Positions 10,617-20,043 are shown, numbered from the stretch's first letter. The stretch is 64,000 nucleotides of DNA from Teichococcus wenyumeiae (GCF_003696345.1 NZ_RFLX01000002.1:248001-312000), one strand, 5' to 3'. Numbers and translations are program-made. The notes: generated from the letters alone by a model not told the origin.

Positions 10617-11741
10617 CTAGAGGAAGCCCACCCGCCGCAGCATGATACTGGCCGGCTGTACCAGCGCCATGGTCAGGAAGATCCGCACCAGGTGGAAGGC
10701 TACCACCACCGGCACTTCCAGCAGCAGCGTCTTGGCGGTGATGGACATCTCGGCCACGCCGCCGGGCGCGGTGGCCAGCACCATGGTCGCCGGGTCCAGC
10801 CCGAAGGCATGGCCCAGCGCCAGCCCCAGCAGGGTGCAGAGGCCGGTCAGCAGCAGCACATGCAGCATGGCCCCCGCCATCAGCCGCCCGCCGCCGAGAA
10901 AGGCCGCGCGCTCGAACTGCACGCCGAGCTGGGCGCCCAGCAGCACCTGCGCCGCCGCCGTCAGCACCACGGGAATGCCGGTGACGCTGTTGCCCGTGGC
11001 GGTGAGCCCGACGCTGACCAGCAGCCCGCCCAGCATCCAGGAATTGCGCATGCCGATGCGCTGCAGCACCACCGCTGCCACCGCCCCGGCGGCCAGCAGC
11101 AGCGCGAAGCCGCCCAGGCGGAAATCCTGCGCCACCGCATTTCCGGCCAGGGCCGCGCCGCCCCGCACCCCCAGCAGCGCGAAGGCGGTGGGCACCAGCA
11201 CCACCACCCCCACCACGCGCAGCAGCTGCGCGATGGCCACCGCCGTGGGGCGGGCGCCATAGGCCTCGCCGATCAGGCTCATCTCCGCCACGCCACCCGG
11301 GATGGAGCCGAAGAGGGCACTGGCCTTGTCCATCCGCGCCAGCCGTCCCAGCAGCGGCGACAGCAGCACGCCCAGGGCCAGGGTCAGCAAGGCACTGGCC
11401 ACCACCAGCAGCCCATGCTGCGCGATATGCCCGGACGCCTCGGGGGTGAAGAACAGCCCCAGCGCGCAGCCCACCACCAGCATGCCGCCGTTGCGCAGCG
11501 GCTGGCTGGCCTGCACCGGCAGCCCGGACAGCCGCCCCAGCGCCACGAAGGCCAATGCCCCCAGCAGCCAGGGCAGCGGCGTGTGCAGGGAAAAGAAGGC
11601 CAGCCCGCCCAGCGCCGCCAGCCCGTAGCACAGCAGATACGCACCCGCCCCGCGCCAGGAGGGAGATGGCGGCGCGCGGAGGAAGGAGAGGCGATTCGGC
11701 ATGTTGCGATGCAGATTACCTGCCCCGGCCGACACCGCCAT
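10617..11741 (-). CDS. AbrB-family integral membrane protein
   Basis: A 374-residue hydrophobic protein with about ten membrane segments arranged as two similar halves. Each half has a glycine-proline block, SIPGGVAEMSLIGEA and TAPGGVAEMSITAKT, the hallmark of the AbrB membrane family (PF05145 type). The substrate is not established for this family; it has been described as a putative regulator or transporter. The start may be GTG or ATG at 11741 or the ATG at 11702 (MPNRLSF), which leaves a shorter and more plausible N-terminus. It converges with rlmH and diverges from the lipid A genes. Confidence 0.8.
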   Translation of the reverse strand: MAVSAGAGNLHRNMPNRLSFLRAPPSPSWRGAGAYLLCYGLAALGGLAFFSLHTPLPWLLGALAFVALGRLSGLPVQASQPLRNGGMLVVGCALGLFFTPEASGHIAQHGLLVVASALLTLALGVLLSPLLGRLARMDKASALFGSIPGGVAEMSLIGEAYGARPTAVAIAQLLRVVGVVVLVPTAFALLGVRGGAALAGNAVAQDFRLGGFALLLAAGAVAAVVLQRIGMRNSWMLGGLLVSVGLTATGNSVTGIPVVLTAAAQVLLGAQLGVQFERAAFLGGGRLMAGAMLHVLLLTGLCTLLGLALGHAFGLDPATMVLATAPGGVAEMSITAKTLLLEVPVVVAFHLVRIFLTMALVQPASIMLRRVGFL

Positions 11742-11844
11742 CCCACCAGGGCTCCGCTAATGACTTCATGCTGTGCTCAAGGTGCCTTCAGTTCCGCCGC
11801 GGCCGCAGCCGTGCTAGGGCGCGCATTCCCATGATCCTGCACCC

Positions 11845-12552
11845 ATGTTCCGCGCGCTGATCCGCCACCCCGCCACCCAGGCCTTCCTGGCGGGACTGAT
11901 CGGCCGCTATCTCGCCTTCTGCTACCGCACCACCCGCTGGTCCCTGATCGGCGAGGAGCACATGCGCCCCTATGCCGAGAGCGGCGCCCCCATCATCGTC
12001 GCCTTCTGGCATGAACGCCTGCCGATGATGCCGATGCTCTGGACCACCGTGGCCAAGGCCTTCCCCGGGGCCGCGCATTGGCAGCCGCATGTGCTGGTCT
12101 CCCGCCACCGCGACGGCCGCTTCATCGGCGAGATCGTGGCGCGCTTCCGACTTGTGATGATCCATGGCTCCACCTCGCGCGGCGGTGCCGCGGCGCTGCG
12201 GTCGCTGACGCGCGTGCTGCGCGGCGGCAGCCCGGTGGCCATCACGCCGGATGGCCCGCGCGGCCCGCGCCGGGTGCCGGCGGAAGGCGTGGCGCAGCTG
12301 GCCGCCTTCGCCAAGGTGCCGGTGGTGCCGACGGCCGCCGCCACCACGCGCCACCGCCTGCTGCCGAGTTGGGACCGCATGATGCTGCCCCTGCCCTTCG
12401 CGCGCGGCGTGCTGGTCTGCGGCCCCGCCATCAGGGTGGAAACGGCGGATGACGCGGCGCTGGCCGCCATCGGCGCGGCGCTGACCGAGGCCTGCGGCAC
12501 CGCCGATGCCTGGGCCGCCGGCCGCACGGCGCCGGAGAGCCGCCGCGTATGA
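11845..12552 (+). CDS. DUF374 lysophospholipid acyltransferase-like protein
   Basis: A 235-residue product with an N-terminal hydrophobic patch (LAGLIGRYLAFCYRTT), then IIVAFWHERLPMMP with the acyltransferase-like His, VSRHRDGRFIGEI, STSRGGAAALRSL and ITPDGPRGPRR. These match the DUF374 family related to LPLAT acyltransferases. It probably acylates a lipid A precursor or phospholipid at the inner membrane face; the substrate is inferred from position only. It overlaps waaA by ATGA, and lpxK follows, giving a compact lipid A/Kdo operon. Confidence 0.8.
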   Translation: MFRALIRHPATQAFLAGLIGRYLAFCYRTTRWSLIGEEHMRPYAESGAPIIVAFWHERLPMMPMLWTTVAKAFPGAAHWQPHVLVSRHRDGRFIGEIVARFRLVMIHGSTSRGGAAALRSLTRVLRGGSPVAITPDGPRGPRRVPAEGVAQLAAFAKVPVVPTAAATTRHRLLPSWDRMMLPLPFARGVLVCGPAIRVETADDAALAAIGAALTEACGTADAWAAGRTAPESRRV

Positions 12553-13859
12553 ACTGGGGCCAGTGGCTGAGCCGGCTGGCGGGCACGCTCGCGGGGCCGG
12601 TGCTGCCGCCGCTGCTGCGCCGCCGCGCCGCCCAGGGCAAGGAACTGGCGCCCCGGCTGCGGGAGCGGAAGGGCTTCGGCGCCGCCCGGCCGCAGGGTCT
12701 GCTGATCTGGCTGCATGCGGCCAGCGTGGGCGAAAGCCTGTCCCTGGTGCCGCTGATGGAGGCCCTGGTGGCGCGGCAGCCGGCGCTGCATCTGCTGGTG
12801 ACCACCGGCACCGTCACCTCCGCCGCCCTGCTGAAGCGCCGGCTGCCCGCCGCGGTGGCGGCGCGCGTCATCCACCGCTTCGCGCCGCTGGACGTACCGC
12901 GCTGGATCGACCGCTTCCTGGATGGCTGGCGGCCGGATGCCGTGGCCATCGCCGAAAGCGAGATCTGGCCCAACCGCACCTATGCGCTGGCGGCACGCGG
13001 CATCCCGGCCGCCCTGGTCAATGCCCGCATCTCGCCGCGCTCGGCGGCGGCCTGGGGGCGCTGGGCACCGGGGCTGGCGCGGGACCTGCTGGGCCATTTC
13101 GCGCTGGTGATGGCGCAGAGCGAGGATGACGCCGCCCGGCTGCGCGCCCTGGGTGCCTCCGGCGCCATCTGCCGCGGCAACCTGAAGGCCGCCGCCGCCC
13201 CCCTGCCGGTGGAGGTGGCGGAACTGGCGCGGATGCGCGCCATCCTGGGCCGCCGCCCGGTGCTGCTGGCCGCCAGCACGCATCCGGGGGAGGACGCGGT
13301 GGTGATCGCGGCGCATCGCGCCATGGCGCCGCGCCTGCCGGGCCTGCTGACGGTCATCGCCCCCCGCCACCCGCAGCGGGGGCCGGAGATCGCCGCCCTG
13401 GCCGCCCCGCTGCCCACGGCCCTGCGCAGCGAGGGCGGGCTGCCCGAGGCCGGTGTCGAGGTCTATGTCGCCGATACGCTGGGCGAGATGGGGTTGTTCT
13501 TCCGCCTGGCGCCGGCGGGGCTGGGCGTCACGCTGATCGGCGGCTCCCTGGTGCCCAAGGGCGGGCATAACCCGCTGGAGCCGGCGCGGCTGGGCAGCCC
13601 GGTGCTGCTGGGTCCCGATACGAGCCACTTCCGCGAAGTGGCGGACGACCTTCTGGCCGCCGGCGGCGCCCTGCGCGTGGGTGATGCGGTGACGCTGGCA
13701 GAAACCGCGACGGACGTGCTAACGAATCCGGAGCGGGCGTCCGGAATGGCGCGCGCCGCGGCGACGATCGCCGATAATGCCGCCCACCTGCCGGATGAAC
13801 TGGCAGAGGCGATTCTGGGTTTGCTGCCCTCCGGCCCCGGCCTCGCGCCAGAGGCCTAG
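12549..13859 (+). CDS. waaA: 3-deoxy-D-manno-octulosonic acid (Kdo) transferase
   Basis: Adds Kdo from CMP-Kdo to lipid IV-A at the inner membrane. The 436-residue product has the family signatures LLIWLHAASVGE (containing the catalytic Glu region), LLVTTGTVTS, AIAESEIWPN and LIGGSLVPKGGHNPLEPA. An N-terminal hydrophobic segment probably anchors the protein. The reading frame overlaps the acyltransferase gene by 4 bases and is followed one base later by lpxK. Whether it adds one or two Kdo residues cannot be read from sequence alone. Confidence 0.93.
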   Translation: MNWGQWLSRLAGTLAGPVLPPLLRRRAAQGKELAPRLRERKGFGAARPQGLLIWLHAASVGESLSLVPLMEALVARQPALHLLVTTGTVTSAALLKRRLPAAVAARVIHRFAPLDVPRWIDRFLDGWRPDAVAIAESEIWPNRTYALAARGIPAALVNARISPRSAAAWGRWAPGLARDLLGHFALVMAQSEDDAARLRALGASGAICRGNLKAAAAPLPVEVAELARMRAILGRRPVLLAASTHPGEDAVVIAAHRAMAPRLPGLLTVIAPRHPQRGPEIAALAAPLPTALRSEGGLPEAGVEVYVADTLGEMGLFFRLAPAGLGVTLIGGSLVPKGGHNPLEPARLGSPVLLGPDTSHFREVADDLLAAGGALRVGDAVTLAETATDVLTNPERASGMARAAATIADNAAHLPDELAEAILGLLPSGPGLAPEA

Positions 13860-13860
13860 A

Positions 13861-14874
13861 ATGGGAAAGGATGGTTCAGGGCTGATGCGTGCCCCCGACT
13901 TCTGGAGCGGGGGCGGCGGGGGAATTGCGCCCTTGCTGCTCTCGCCAATCGCCGCGATCTATGCCGCCGCGACCGCGCGCCGGGTGGCCAAGCCTGGCTG
14001 GCAGGCCCCGGTGCCCGTCATCTGCTGCGGCAATGCCAGCGCCGGCGGCGCCGGCAAGACCACCGTGGCGCTGGATATCGGCCAGCGCCTGTCCAACCGC
14101 GGCGTGGCCGCGCATTTCCTGACCCGCGGCTACGGCGGCACCCTGAAGGGCCCCGCGCTGGTGGACCCCGACAAGCACGACAGCAAGGCCGTGGGGGACG
14201 AGGCGCTGCTGCTGGCCAGCATCCGCCCCACCTGGGTGGCCGGAGACCGCCAGGCCGGTGCCCGCGCCGCCATTGCCGGCGGTGCCCAGGCCCTGGTGAT
14301 GGATGACGGGCTGCAGAACCCGGGGCTGGTCAAGGACCTCTCGCTGCTGGTGGTGGACGGCAACTACGGCTTCGGCAATGGCCGCATCATCCCCGCCGGT
14401 CCGTTGCGGGAGCCGGTGGCCGCCGCCGCCGCCCGCTGCCGTGCCGCCGTGCTGATCGGCAAGGACGAAAGCAACGTGCAGGCGCAACTGCCGCCCAACC
14501 TGCCGGTGCTGCGCGCCCGGCTGGTGCCGGGGCCGGAATCCGAGGTGCTGGCGGGCCAGCCGGTTTTCGCCTTCTGCGGCATCGCCAATCCGCGCAAGTT
14601 CTTCAATTCCTTGCAGGAGGTGGGCGCGGTAATCGCCGGGCGCATGCCCTATGCCGACCACTACCCCTTCGATGCCGGCGACCTGCGCGAGTTGCTGGCC
14701 GAGGCCGACCGGCTGCGCGCCATCCCCATCACCACCGCCAAGGATTTCGTGCGCATCCCGCCCGCCTTCCGCAGCCGGGTGAAGGTGCTGACGGTGCGCC
14801 TGCAATGGGAAGAGCCGCTGGCGATCGAGGCGCTGCTGGACCCGCTGGCGCAGCGGGTGCCGGTTCCAGCCTGA
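13861..14874 (+). CDS. lpxK: Tetraacyldisaccharide 4'-kinase
   Basis: Phosphorylates the 4' position of the lipid A disaccharide. The product (337 residues from the chosen start) has a membrane-associated N-terminus (PLLLSPIAAIYAAATARR), a P-loop in GNASAGGAGKTTVAL, then HFLTRGYGGTLKGP, VMDDGLQNPGL, VVDGNYGFGNGRIIPAGPLR and, at the end, TTAKDFVRIP. All are LpxK blocks. I chose ATG 13861 because GAGG in the end of waaA lies 7 nt upstream; ATG 13885 (MRAPDFW) is an alternative. Confidence 0.93.
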   Translation: MGKDGSGLMRAPDFWSGGGGGIAPLLLSPIAAIYAAATARRVAKPGWQAPVPVICCGNASAGGAGKTTVALDIGQRLSNRGVAAHFLTRGYGGTLKGPALVDPDKHDSKAVGDEALLLASIRPTWVAGDRQAGARAAIAGGAQALVMDDGLQNPGLVKDLSLLVVDGNYGFGNGRIIPAGPLREPVAAAAARCRAAVLIGKDESNVQAQLPPNLPVLRARLVPGPESEVLAGQPVFAFCGIANPRKFFNSLQEVGAVIAGRMPYADHYPFDAGDLRELLAEADRLRAIPITTAKDFVRIPPAFRSRVKVLTVRLQWEEPLAIEALLDPLAQRVPVPA

Positions 14875-15074
14875 GGAACTTTTCCTTAAAATACATCCAT
14901 TTATAGTAAAATTAACTCCATCTCTGGCCTGAGGCTCTTGGCGGCACGGGAAGGTTCGGGTTTGCCTGGGCCGCCTGCCCGTTGATCCGCCTGTCCTGAA
15001 GTGCCCGCTCTCCCAGCGCGTCATGTTCCGGCGGAGCGCCGGACCGGTCCTGCACCCTGAAGCAAGGAACGGTG

Positions 15075-15824
15075 ATGCCCTCCTCCACCCGCCGCCAGTT
15101 GCTCGCCGCGACGGCGCTGGTCGGCCTGACCTCCACGGCCATTGGCCGGGAGATCACAGGCCGGCTGCCCTGGACGCCGAATGAAGCCTATCCCCCCGAC
15201 ATCGCCCGCCCCGGCGGCTGGCACTACCTGACGGCGGAGGAGGCGGCGACGCTGGATGCCATCGTCGAGCGTCTGATTCCCGCCGACGAGCATGGTCCCA
15301 GCGGCAAGGATGCCGGCTGCACCGTCTTCATCGACCGCCAGCTCGCCGGCCCCTGGGGCAGCTACGAGTGGTACTACATGCGGCCGCCCTTCGCGGAGAA
15401 GCCGCTGCCCTTCCAGGGCATCCAGTCGCCGATGGTGCCGCGCGACCAGTACCGCAACGGCATCGCGGCGCTGAACGCGCATGTCGCGCAGCAGTTCGGC
15501 GGCAAGCGCTTCGAGCAGCTCGATGCCACGCAGCGGGACACGCTGCTGGTGTCGCTGGAGAAGGGCGAGGTCGCCTTCGCCAATTTCAAGGCGCCGCTGT
15601 TCGACGCGAAGATGTTCTTCGACATCGTGCTGCAGAACACCATGGAGGGCTATTTCGCGGACCCCGCCTATGGCGGCAACCGCGACATGGCCGGCTGGAA
15701 GATGATCGGCTTCCCCGGCACCCGCTACGACTTCCGGGATGTGCTGGAGAAGCCCGGCCAGAAATACACCCTGCCGCCGGTCTCGATCATCGGCCGCCCC
15801 GAATGGAATGGACGCCCCGCATGA
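15075..15824 (+). CDS. Gluconate/sugar dehydrogenase small subunit (gluconate 2-dehydrogenase subunit 3 family)
   Basis: A 249-residue protein with a Tat-like signal (STRRQLLAATALVGLTSTA), followed by LTAEEAATLDAIVERLIPAD, typical of the gamma subunits of membrane-bound gluconate, 2-ketogluconate, sorbitol and FAD-glucose dehydrogenases. This subunit has no cofactor of its own; in this family it helps fold and carry the flavoprotein to the periplasm through the Tat system. Start ATG 15075 has AAGGAA 6-8 nt before it; an overlapping GTG at 15072 is possible. It overlaps the flavoprotein gene by ATGA. An AT-rich spot at 14881-14916 upstream may hold the promoter. Confidence 0.88.
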   Translation: MPSSTRRQLLAATALVGLTSTAIGREITGRLPWTPNEAYPPDIARPGGWHYLTAEEAATLDAIVERLIPADEHGPSGKDAGCTVFIDRQLAGPWGSYEWYYMRPPFAEKPLPFQGIQSPMVPRDQYRNGIAALNAHVAQQFGGKRFEQLDATQRDTLLVSLEKGEVAFANFKAPLFDAKMFFDIVLQNTMEGYFADPAYGGNRDMAGWKMIGFPGTRYDFRDVLEKPGQKYTLPPVSIIGRPEWNGRPA

Positions 15825-17590
15825 CCCGCCTGCCCAAGAAGGATGTCGTCATCGTCGGGCTGGGCTGGACCGGCTCGATCATGGCGCTGGAACTGGCCAA
15901 GCAGGGCCTGGATGTCGTCGCCATCGAGCGCGGCCCCTGGCGCGACACCGCCGCCGACTACAACATCGGCACCGCGCCGGACGAGCTGCGCTACGCCATC
16001 CGCCAGGATATCTTCCTGCGCCCGGCGCAGGATACGCAGACCGCGCGCAACAAGCTGGACCAGGTGGCGCTGCCCATCCGCAAATACGGCTCCTACCTGC
16101 CGGGCAATGGCGTGGGCGGCGCGGGCGTGCACTGGAACGGCCATACCTGGCGCTTCATGCCGAGTGACTTCGAGCTGCGCAGCCATCTGACGGGCCGCTA
16201 CGGCGCCGGTTTCATTCCCGAGGATTGCACCATCCAGGACTGGCCCGTCTCCTATGACGAGCTGGAGCCGCATTACGATTTCTTCGAGAAGGTCTGCGGC
16301 ATCTCCGGCAAGGCCGGCAACCTGAAGGGTGTGATCCAGCCCGGCGGCAATCCCTTCGAGGGCTGGCGCTCGGATGAGTATCCGACCAAGCCGCTGAAGA
16401 TGAACCTGGCGCAGACCATGTTCCAGAAGGCGGCGACGGATCTGGGCCTGCATCCCTTCCCGCTGCCATCGGGCAATATCTCCGAGGCCTATACCAACCC
16501 CTACGGCGTCCGCATGGCGCCCTGCACCTATTGCGGCTTCTGCGAGTGGTTCGGCTGCGCCAACTATTCCAAGTCCTCGCCACAGACCTGCGTGCTGCCG
16601 GCGCTGGTGCGCCAGCCGAATTTCGAGGCCCGCACGCTCTGCGAGGTGACCAAGGTCAACACCACGCCGGACGGCAAGATGGCCACCGGCGTCACCTACG
16701 TTGATTCCGCCGGGCGGGAATGGGAACAGCCGGCGGAGATGGTGCTGCTCTGCGCCTATGGCATCTTCAACGTGCGGCTGCTGATGCTCTCGGGCCTCGG
16801 CACGCAATACGACCCGCAGACCGGCAAGGGCACGCTGGGGCGCAACTATGCCTACCAGACCAATGCCGGCACCACGGGCTATTTCGACAAGGATGTCTAC
16901 TTCAATCCCTTCGCCGGCGCCGGCTCGCTCGGCATGATGGCCGACGACTTCAACGGCGATGTCTTCGACCATGGGCCGCTGGGCTTCATCGGCGGCGCCA
17001 ACCTGAACTGCACCACCACCAATGGCCGCCCCATCACCAGCCGGCCGACGCCGCCGGGCACGCCGCGCTGGGGTGCCGAATGGAAGAAGGCGACGGCCGA
17101 GACCTATGGCCATGTCACCACGGTGGGCAGCCAGGGCAGTTCCTATTCCTACCGCGATGTCTATATGGACCTCGACCCCACCTACAAGGACCGGCTCGGG
17201 CGGCCGCTGTCGCGCATCACCTTCGAGTTCAAGGAGAACGAGCTGAAGATGTCGCGCTTCATCGTGGAGCGCACGGCCGAGATCATGCAGGCCATGGGCG
17301 CCAAGCAGATGGTGAAGGGCGGCAAGGCGGCCACCTGGAACGTCGTGCCCTACCAGACCACGCACAACACCGGCGGCGCGGTGATGAGCAAGACGCCGGA
17401 GGATGGCGTGGTCAACCGCTACACGCAGCACTGGGACGTGCCGAATCTCTTCGTCTCCGGCGCCTGCCTGTTTCCGCAGAATGCCGGCTACAACCCGACG
17501 GGCACGGTGGGCGCGCTGACCTACTGGGCGCTGGACGCCATCAAGAACCAGTATCTCAAGAACCCCGGCCAGCCGCTGGTGCAGGCATGA
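15821..17590 (+). CDS. GMC-family flavoprotein dehydrogenase subunit with Fe-S type cysteines
   Basis: Large catalytic subunit (589 residues) of a periplasmic, membrane-associated sugar or sugar-acid dehydrogenase. The FAD motif VIVGLGWTGSIMALELA lies at the N-terminus and VSGACLFPQNAGYNPTGTVG is the C-terminal GMC block, preceded by HNTGG. A cysteine cluster CTYCGFCEWFGC (Cys235, 238, 241, 246) matches the region that holds a 3Fe-4S cluster in FAD-dependent glucose dehydrogenases. It carries no signal peptide of its own and is probably exported with the small subunit. Substrate (gluconate, 2-ketogluconate, glucose, sorbitol) cannot be decided. It overlaps both neighbours by 4 bases. Confidence 0.9.
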   Translation: MTRLPKKDVVIVGLGWTGSIMALELAKQGLDVVAIERGPWRDTAADYNIGTAPDELRYAIRQDIFLRPAQDTQTARNKLDQVALPIRKYGSYLPGNGVGGAGVHWNGHTWRFMPSDFELRSHLTGRYGAGFIPEDCTIQDWPVSYDELEPHYDFFEKVCGISGKAGNLKGVIQPGGNPFEGWRSDEYPTKPLKMNLAQTMFQKAATDLGLHPFPLPSGNISEAYTNPYGVRMAPCTYCGFCEWFGCANYSKSSPQTCVLPALVRQPNFEARTLCEVTKVNTTPDGKMATGVTYVDSAGREWEQPAEMVLLCAYGIFNVRLLMLSGLGTQYDPQTGKGTLGRNYAYQTNAGTTGYFDKDVYFNPFAGAGSLGMMADDFNGDVFDHGPLGFIGGANLNCTTTNGRPITSRPTPPGTPRWGAEWKKATAETYGHVTTVGSQGSSYSYRDVYMDLDPTYKDRLGRPLSRITFEFKENELKMSRFIVERTAEIMQAMGAKQMVKGGKAATWNVVPYQTTHNTGGAVMSKTPEDGVVNRYTQHWDVPNLFVSGACLFPQNAGYNPTGTVGALTYWALDAIKNQYLKNPGQPLVQA

Positions 17591-18831
17591 TGCGGCGCGC
17601 CCTTCTCGCGGCCACGCTGCTGGCCGCTTCCGTGCTGGGCGCCAACAGCGCCAAGGCGGACCCCGACAATTTCACCGAGGTGGAGCGCGGCAAGTACCTC
17701 GCCATCGCCGGCGACTGCATGGCCTGCCACATCGGCGCCGATGGCAAGTCAATGTCCGGCGGACACCTGCTGGAAACGCCCTTCGGCAAGATCTCGGTGC
17801 CGAACATCACGCCGGACGAGGAAACCGGCCTGGGGCTCTGGAGCGCGGAGGATTTCCACCGCGCCATGCATGAGGGCAAGCGGCCGGACGGCACGCATCT
17901 CTACCCCGCCTTCCCTTATCCGGACTTCACCAAGATCTCGCGGGCCGACAATGACGCGATCTTCGCCTATCTTCAGGCGCTGCCGCCGGTGCACAACCGG
18001 GTGGATCGCGACACCCTGCCCTTCCCCTTCAACATCCGCATGTTGATGGCCGGCTGGAACATGCTGAACTTCGAGCCTGGCGAGTTCCGCCCGGACCCGC
18101 AGAAGTCGCCGGAATACAACCGCGGCGCTTTCTTGGTGGAAGGCCCGGCGCATTGCGGCCTCTGCCACACGCCGCGCAACATCATGGGCGGCGACAAGGA
18201 CAGCGAGCTGCTGCAGGGCGCCACGCTGCAAGGCTGGTTCGCGCCCAACCTGACCATGGACAAGCGCCTGGGCCTGGGTGACTGGTCGGAGGAGGAACTG
18301 ATCGCCTATCTCCGCACCGGCCGCAACGACCGCGCCGCCGCCAGCGGCCCGATGGCCGAGGTGGTCGCCTATTCCACCAGCCAGATGACCGATGCCGACC
18401 TCAAGGCCATCGCGGTCTATCTGCGGGAGAATGGGCGGGCGGCGACTACCTCGGGCAACACCACGCCCCTGGCCGCCGATGACTCGCGCATGCGCACGGG
18501 CGAGGCGATCTATGCCGATACCTGCAAGGCCTGCCATGTCGCCGACGGCAGCGGCGTCTCCCGCATGTTCCCGCGCCTGGCCAACAACCAGTTGGTGCAG
18601 CAGGGCGACCCGACTGGCGTGCTGCGGGTGATCCTGCAGGGCGCGCAATCGGCCGCCACGCCGCTCTCGGTCACGGCGCCTTCCATGCCGTCGCTGGGCT
18701 GGCGCCTGAACGACCAGCAGGTGGCGGATGTGGCGACCTATATCCGCAATGCCTGGGGCAATGCTGCGCCCGCCGTGACGGCCGATCAGGTGCGGAAGAT
18801 GCGGGAACTGACGGCCGTGCGGCCGAACTGA
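17587..18831 (+). CDS. Three-haem cytochrome c subunit of the dehydrogenase
   Basis: Membrane-associated periplasmic cytochrome (414 residues) that passes electrons from the flavoprotein to ubiquinone. A Sec signal peptide (RRALLAATLLAASVLGANSAKA) precedes three c-type haem sites, CMACH (44-48), CGLCH (190-194) and CKACH (313-317). The blocks between them match the cytochrome subunit of gluconate and alcohol dehydrogenases in acetic acid bacteria. Two consecutive ATG codons at 17587 and 17590 could both serve. The gene completes the operon; a GC-rich hairpin with GGGGGAG and CTCCCCC arms follows at about 18847-18875. Confidence 0.92.
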   Translation: MMRRALLAATLLAASVLGANSAKADPDNFTEVERGKYLAIAGDCMACHIGADGKSMSGGHLLETPFGKISVPNITPDEETGLGLWSAEDFHRAMHEGKRPDGTHLYPAFPYPDFTKISRADNDAIFAYLQALPPVHNRVDRDTLPFPFNIRMLMAGWNMLNFEPGEFRPDPQKSPEYNRGAFLVEGPAHCGLCHTPRNIMGGDKDSELLQGATLQGWFAPNLTMDKRLGLGDWSEEELIAYLRTGRNDRAAASGPMAEVVAYSTSQMTDADLKAIAVYLRENGRAATTSGNTTPLAADDSRMRTGEAIYADTCKACHVADGSGVSRMFPRLANNQLVQQGDPTGVLRVILQGAQSAATPLSVTAPSMPSLGWRLNDQQVADVATYIRNAWGNAAPAVTADQVRKMRELTAVRPN

Positions 18832-19134
18832 GCACCGCGTAAAAGAGGGGGAGCACCCGGCAATGGTACTCCCCCATCCCATGTCAGCCCCGGCGGGGCA
18901 GTTTCAGCAACCGCTTCACGACCTGGCTGGCATGAAAGGCAGGACCTTCCCCGGCAGGCCGGCAGAGGATGCAAGAATATTGTCCCCTGCTTCATGATGC
19001 CGCCACCATGCACAGCCCCCCGCCTGGTGAGGGAGGGGCGGCAGCACCCCGGCGGAGATCCGGCGCAGCATCCTGGCCTCCCTGCCCATCGCGCTGAGCA
19101 TGGTCCCGGCTGGGCTGCTGCGGCTGGCGCTGGG
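18832..19134. other. Intergenic stretch, hairpin and possible coding remnant
   Basis: About 300 bases after the cytochrome gene. GGGGGAG and CTCCCCC near 18847-18875 form a likely hairpin without a T-run, possibly a terminator. The last 75 bases before 19137 read EIRRSILASLPIALSMVPAG in the forward direction, ending in TAG, with clean codon use but no start codon upstream before a stop; this may be a gene remnant. Nothing else is supportable. Confidence 0.35.
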
Positions 19135-20043
19135 CTAGGCCGGGCGCTTCAGCGTGGCCAGCTTGGCCAGCACCTGCTCCACCGTCAGCGCCGAGAGCGG
19201 CACCTGCCGCACCCAGGCCGAGACCGGCCCGCGCGGCGCGGCCAGGGCCGGGTCGCTGTCGCCGCCGAAGACCGTCAGCGTCGGGCAGCCGGCGGCGGCG
19301 GCCAGATGCGTGGGGCCGGTGTCATTGCCGATGGCCGCCGCCGCCCGCCGCGCCAGGGCGCCGATCTGCGCCAGGCTGGTGCGGCCGGTCAGGTCCAGCC
19401 CATCCGGCCGGGCGCGCAGGATCTCGGCGGCCAGCGGCGCCTCGGCGGGGCCGCCCAGCACCACGGGGGGCGCCTGCAGCCGCATCGCCAGCTCGGCGAA
19501 GCGCGCCACCGGCCAGCGCTTGCCCGGCCGCCCAGGCGAGGCCCCCGGCACCAGCAGCACGAAGCACGGCGGCAGGTTGAAATCCGCCAGGGGGTCATCC
19601 AGCCAGTCCAAGGCCGGCGGCGGAAAGTCGCGAATGCCGGCGATAGCAAGCTGTTCCCGCTGCCGCTCCAGCGTATGCAGCGCATTCCGGTTCGGGTTCA
19701 CCCGGTGGTGGCTTTCCACTCCTGACCAGGCCGCCCGCCCCGTGAACCAGCGATAGCGGGAGGAACGGGAGGAGGTCTGCAGGTCGTAGACCCTGCCAAA
19801 GCCCGCCCGCCGCAGCCGCCAGGCCAGCCGCGCCACGGCGCGCAGATCGGACCAGTCCGGGCGGCCATCGTCCCAGATCTCGTCGAACCAGGGGGCGCGG
19901 CGCAGCAGCGGCGCGAAGGGCGCCGTGGTCAGCAGCGTGATATGGGCGCCGGGATGGTGCGCGCGAATAGCGGCGAAGGGCGTGAAGGCCTGCACCACAT
20001 CGCCCAGCGCCGCCAGCTTGATGACGAGGATGCGCTCGCTCAC
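19135..20043 (-). CDS. Glycosyltransferase family 9 (heptosyltransferase-like)
   Basis: Lipopolysaccharide-type transferase of 302 residues, probably using an ADP-heptose or similar donor in the cytoplasm. VSERILVIKLAALGDVVQAF is the typical GT9 start with the K-x-x-x-x-GD motif. Later come LVPGASPGRPGKRWP and GNDTGPTHLAAAAGCPT, the donor-site block of the WaaC/WaaF superfamily. I chose the GTG at 20043 because it overlaps the upstream stop as GTGA; the frame continues open upstream inside the partner gene but without family sequence. It is coupled to the GT4 gene and may act on the same glycan. Confidence 0.88.
   Translation of the reverse strand: MSERILVIKLAALGDVVQAFTPFAAIRAHHPGAHITLLTTAPFAPLLRRAPWFDEIWDDGRPDWSDLRAVARLAWRLRRAGFGRVYDLQTSSRSSRYRWFTGRAAWSGVESHHRVNPNRNALHTLERQREQLAIAGIRDFPPPALDWLDDPLADFNLPPCFVLLVPGASPGRPGKRWPVARFAELAMRLQAPPVVLGGPAEAPLAAEILRARPDGLDLTGRTSLAQIGALARRAAAAIGNDTGPTHLAAAAGCPTLTVFGGDSDPALAAPRGPVSAWVRQVPLSALTVEQVLAKLATLKRPA

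Noticed and set aside
19060-19137. Forward reading ending EIRRSILASLPIALSMVPAG plus stop, like the end of a gene
   Set aside because: No start codon between an upstream stop and the readable part; at most a remnant, noted in the gap entry.
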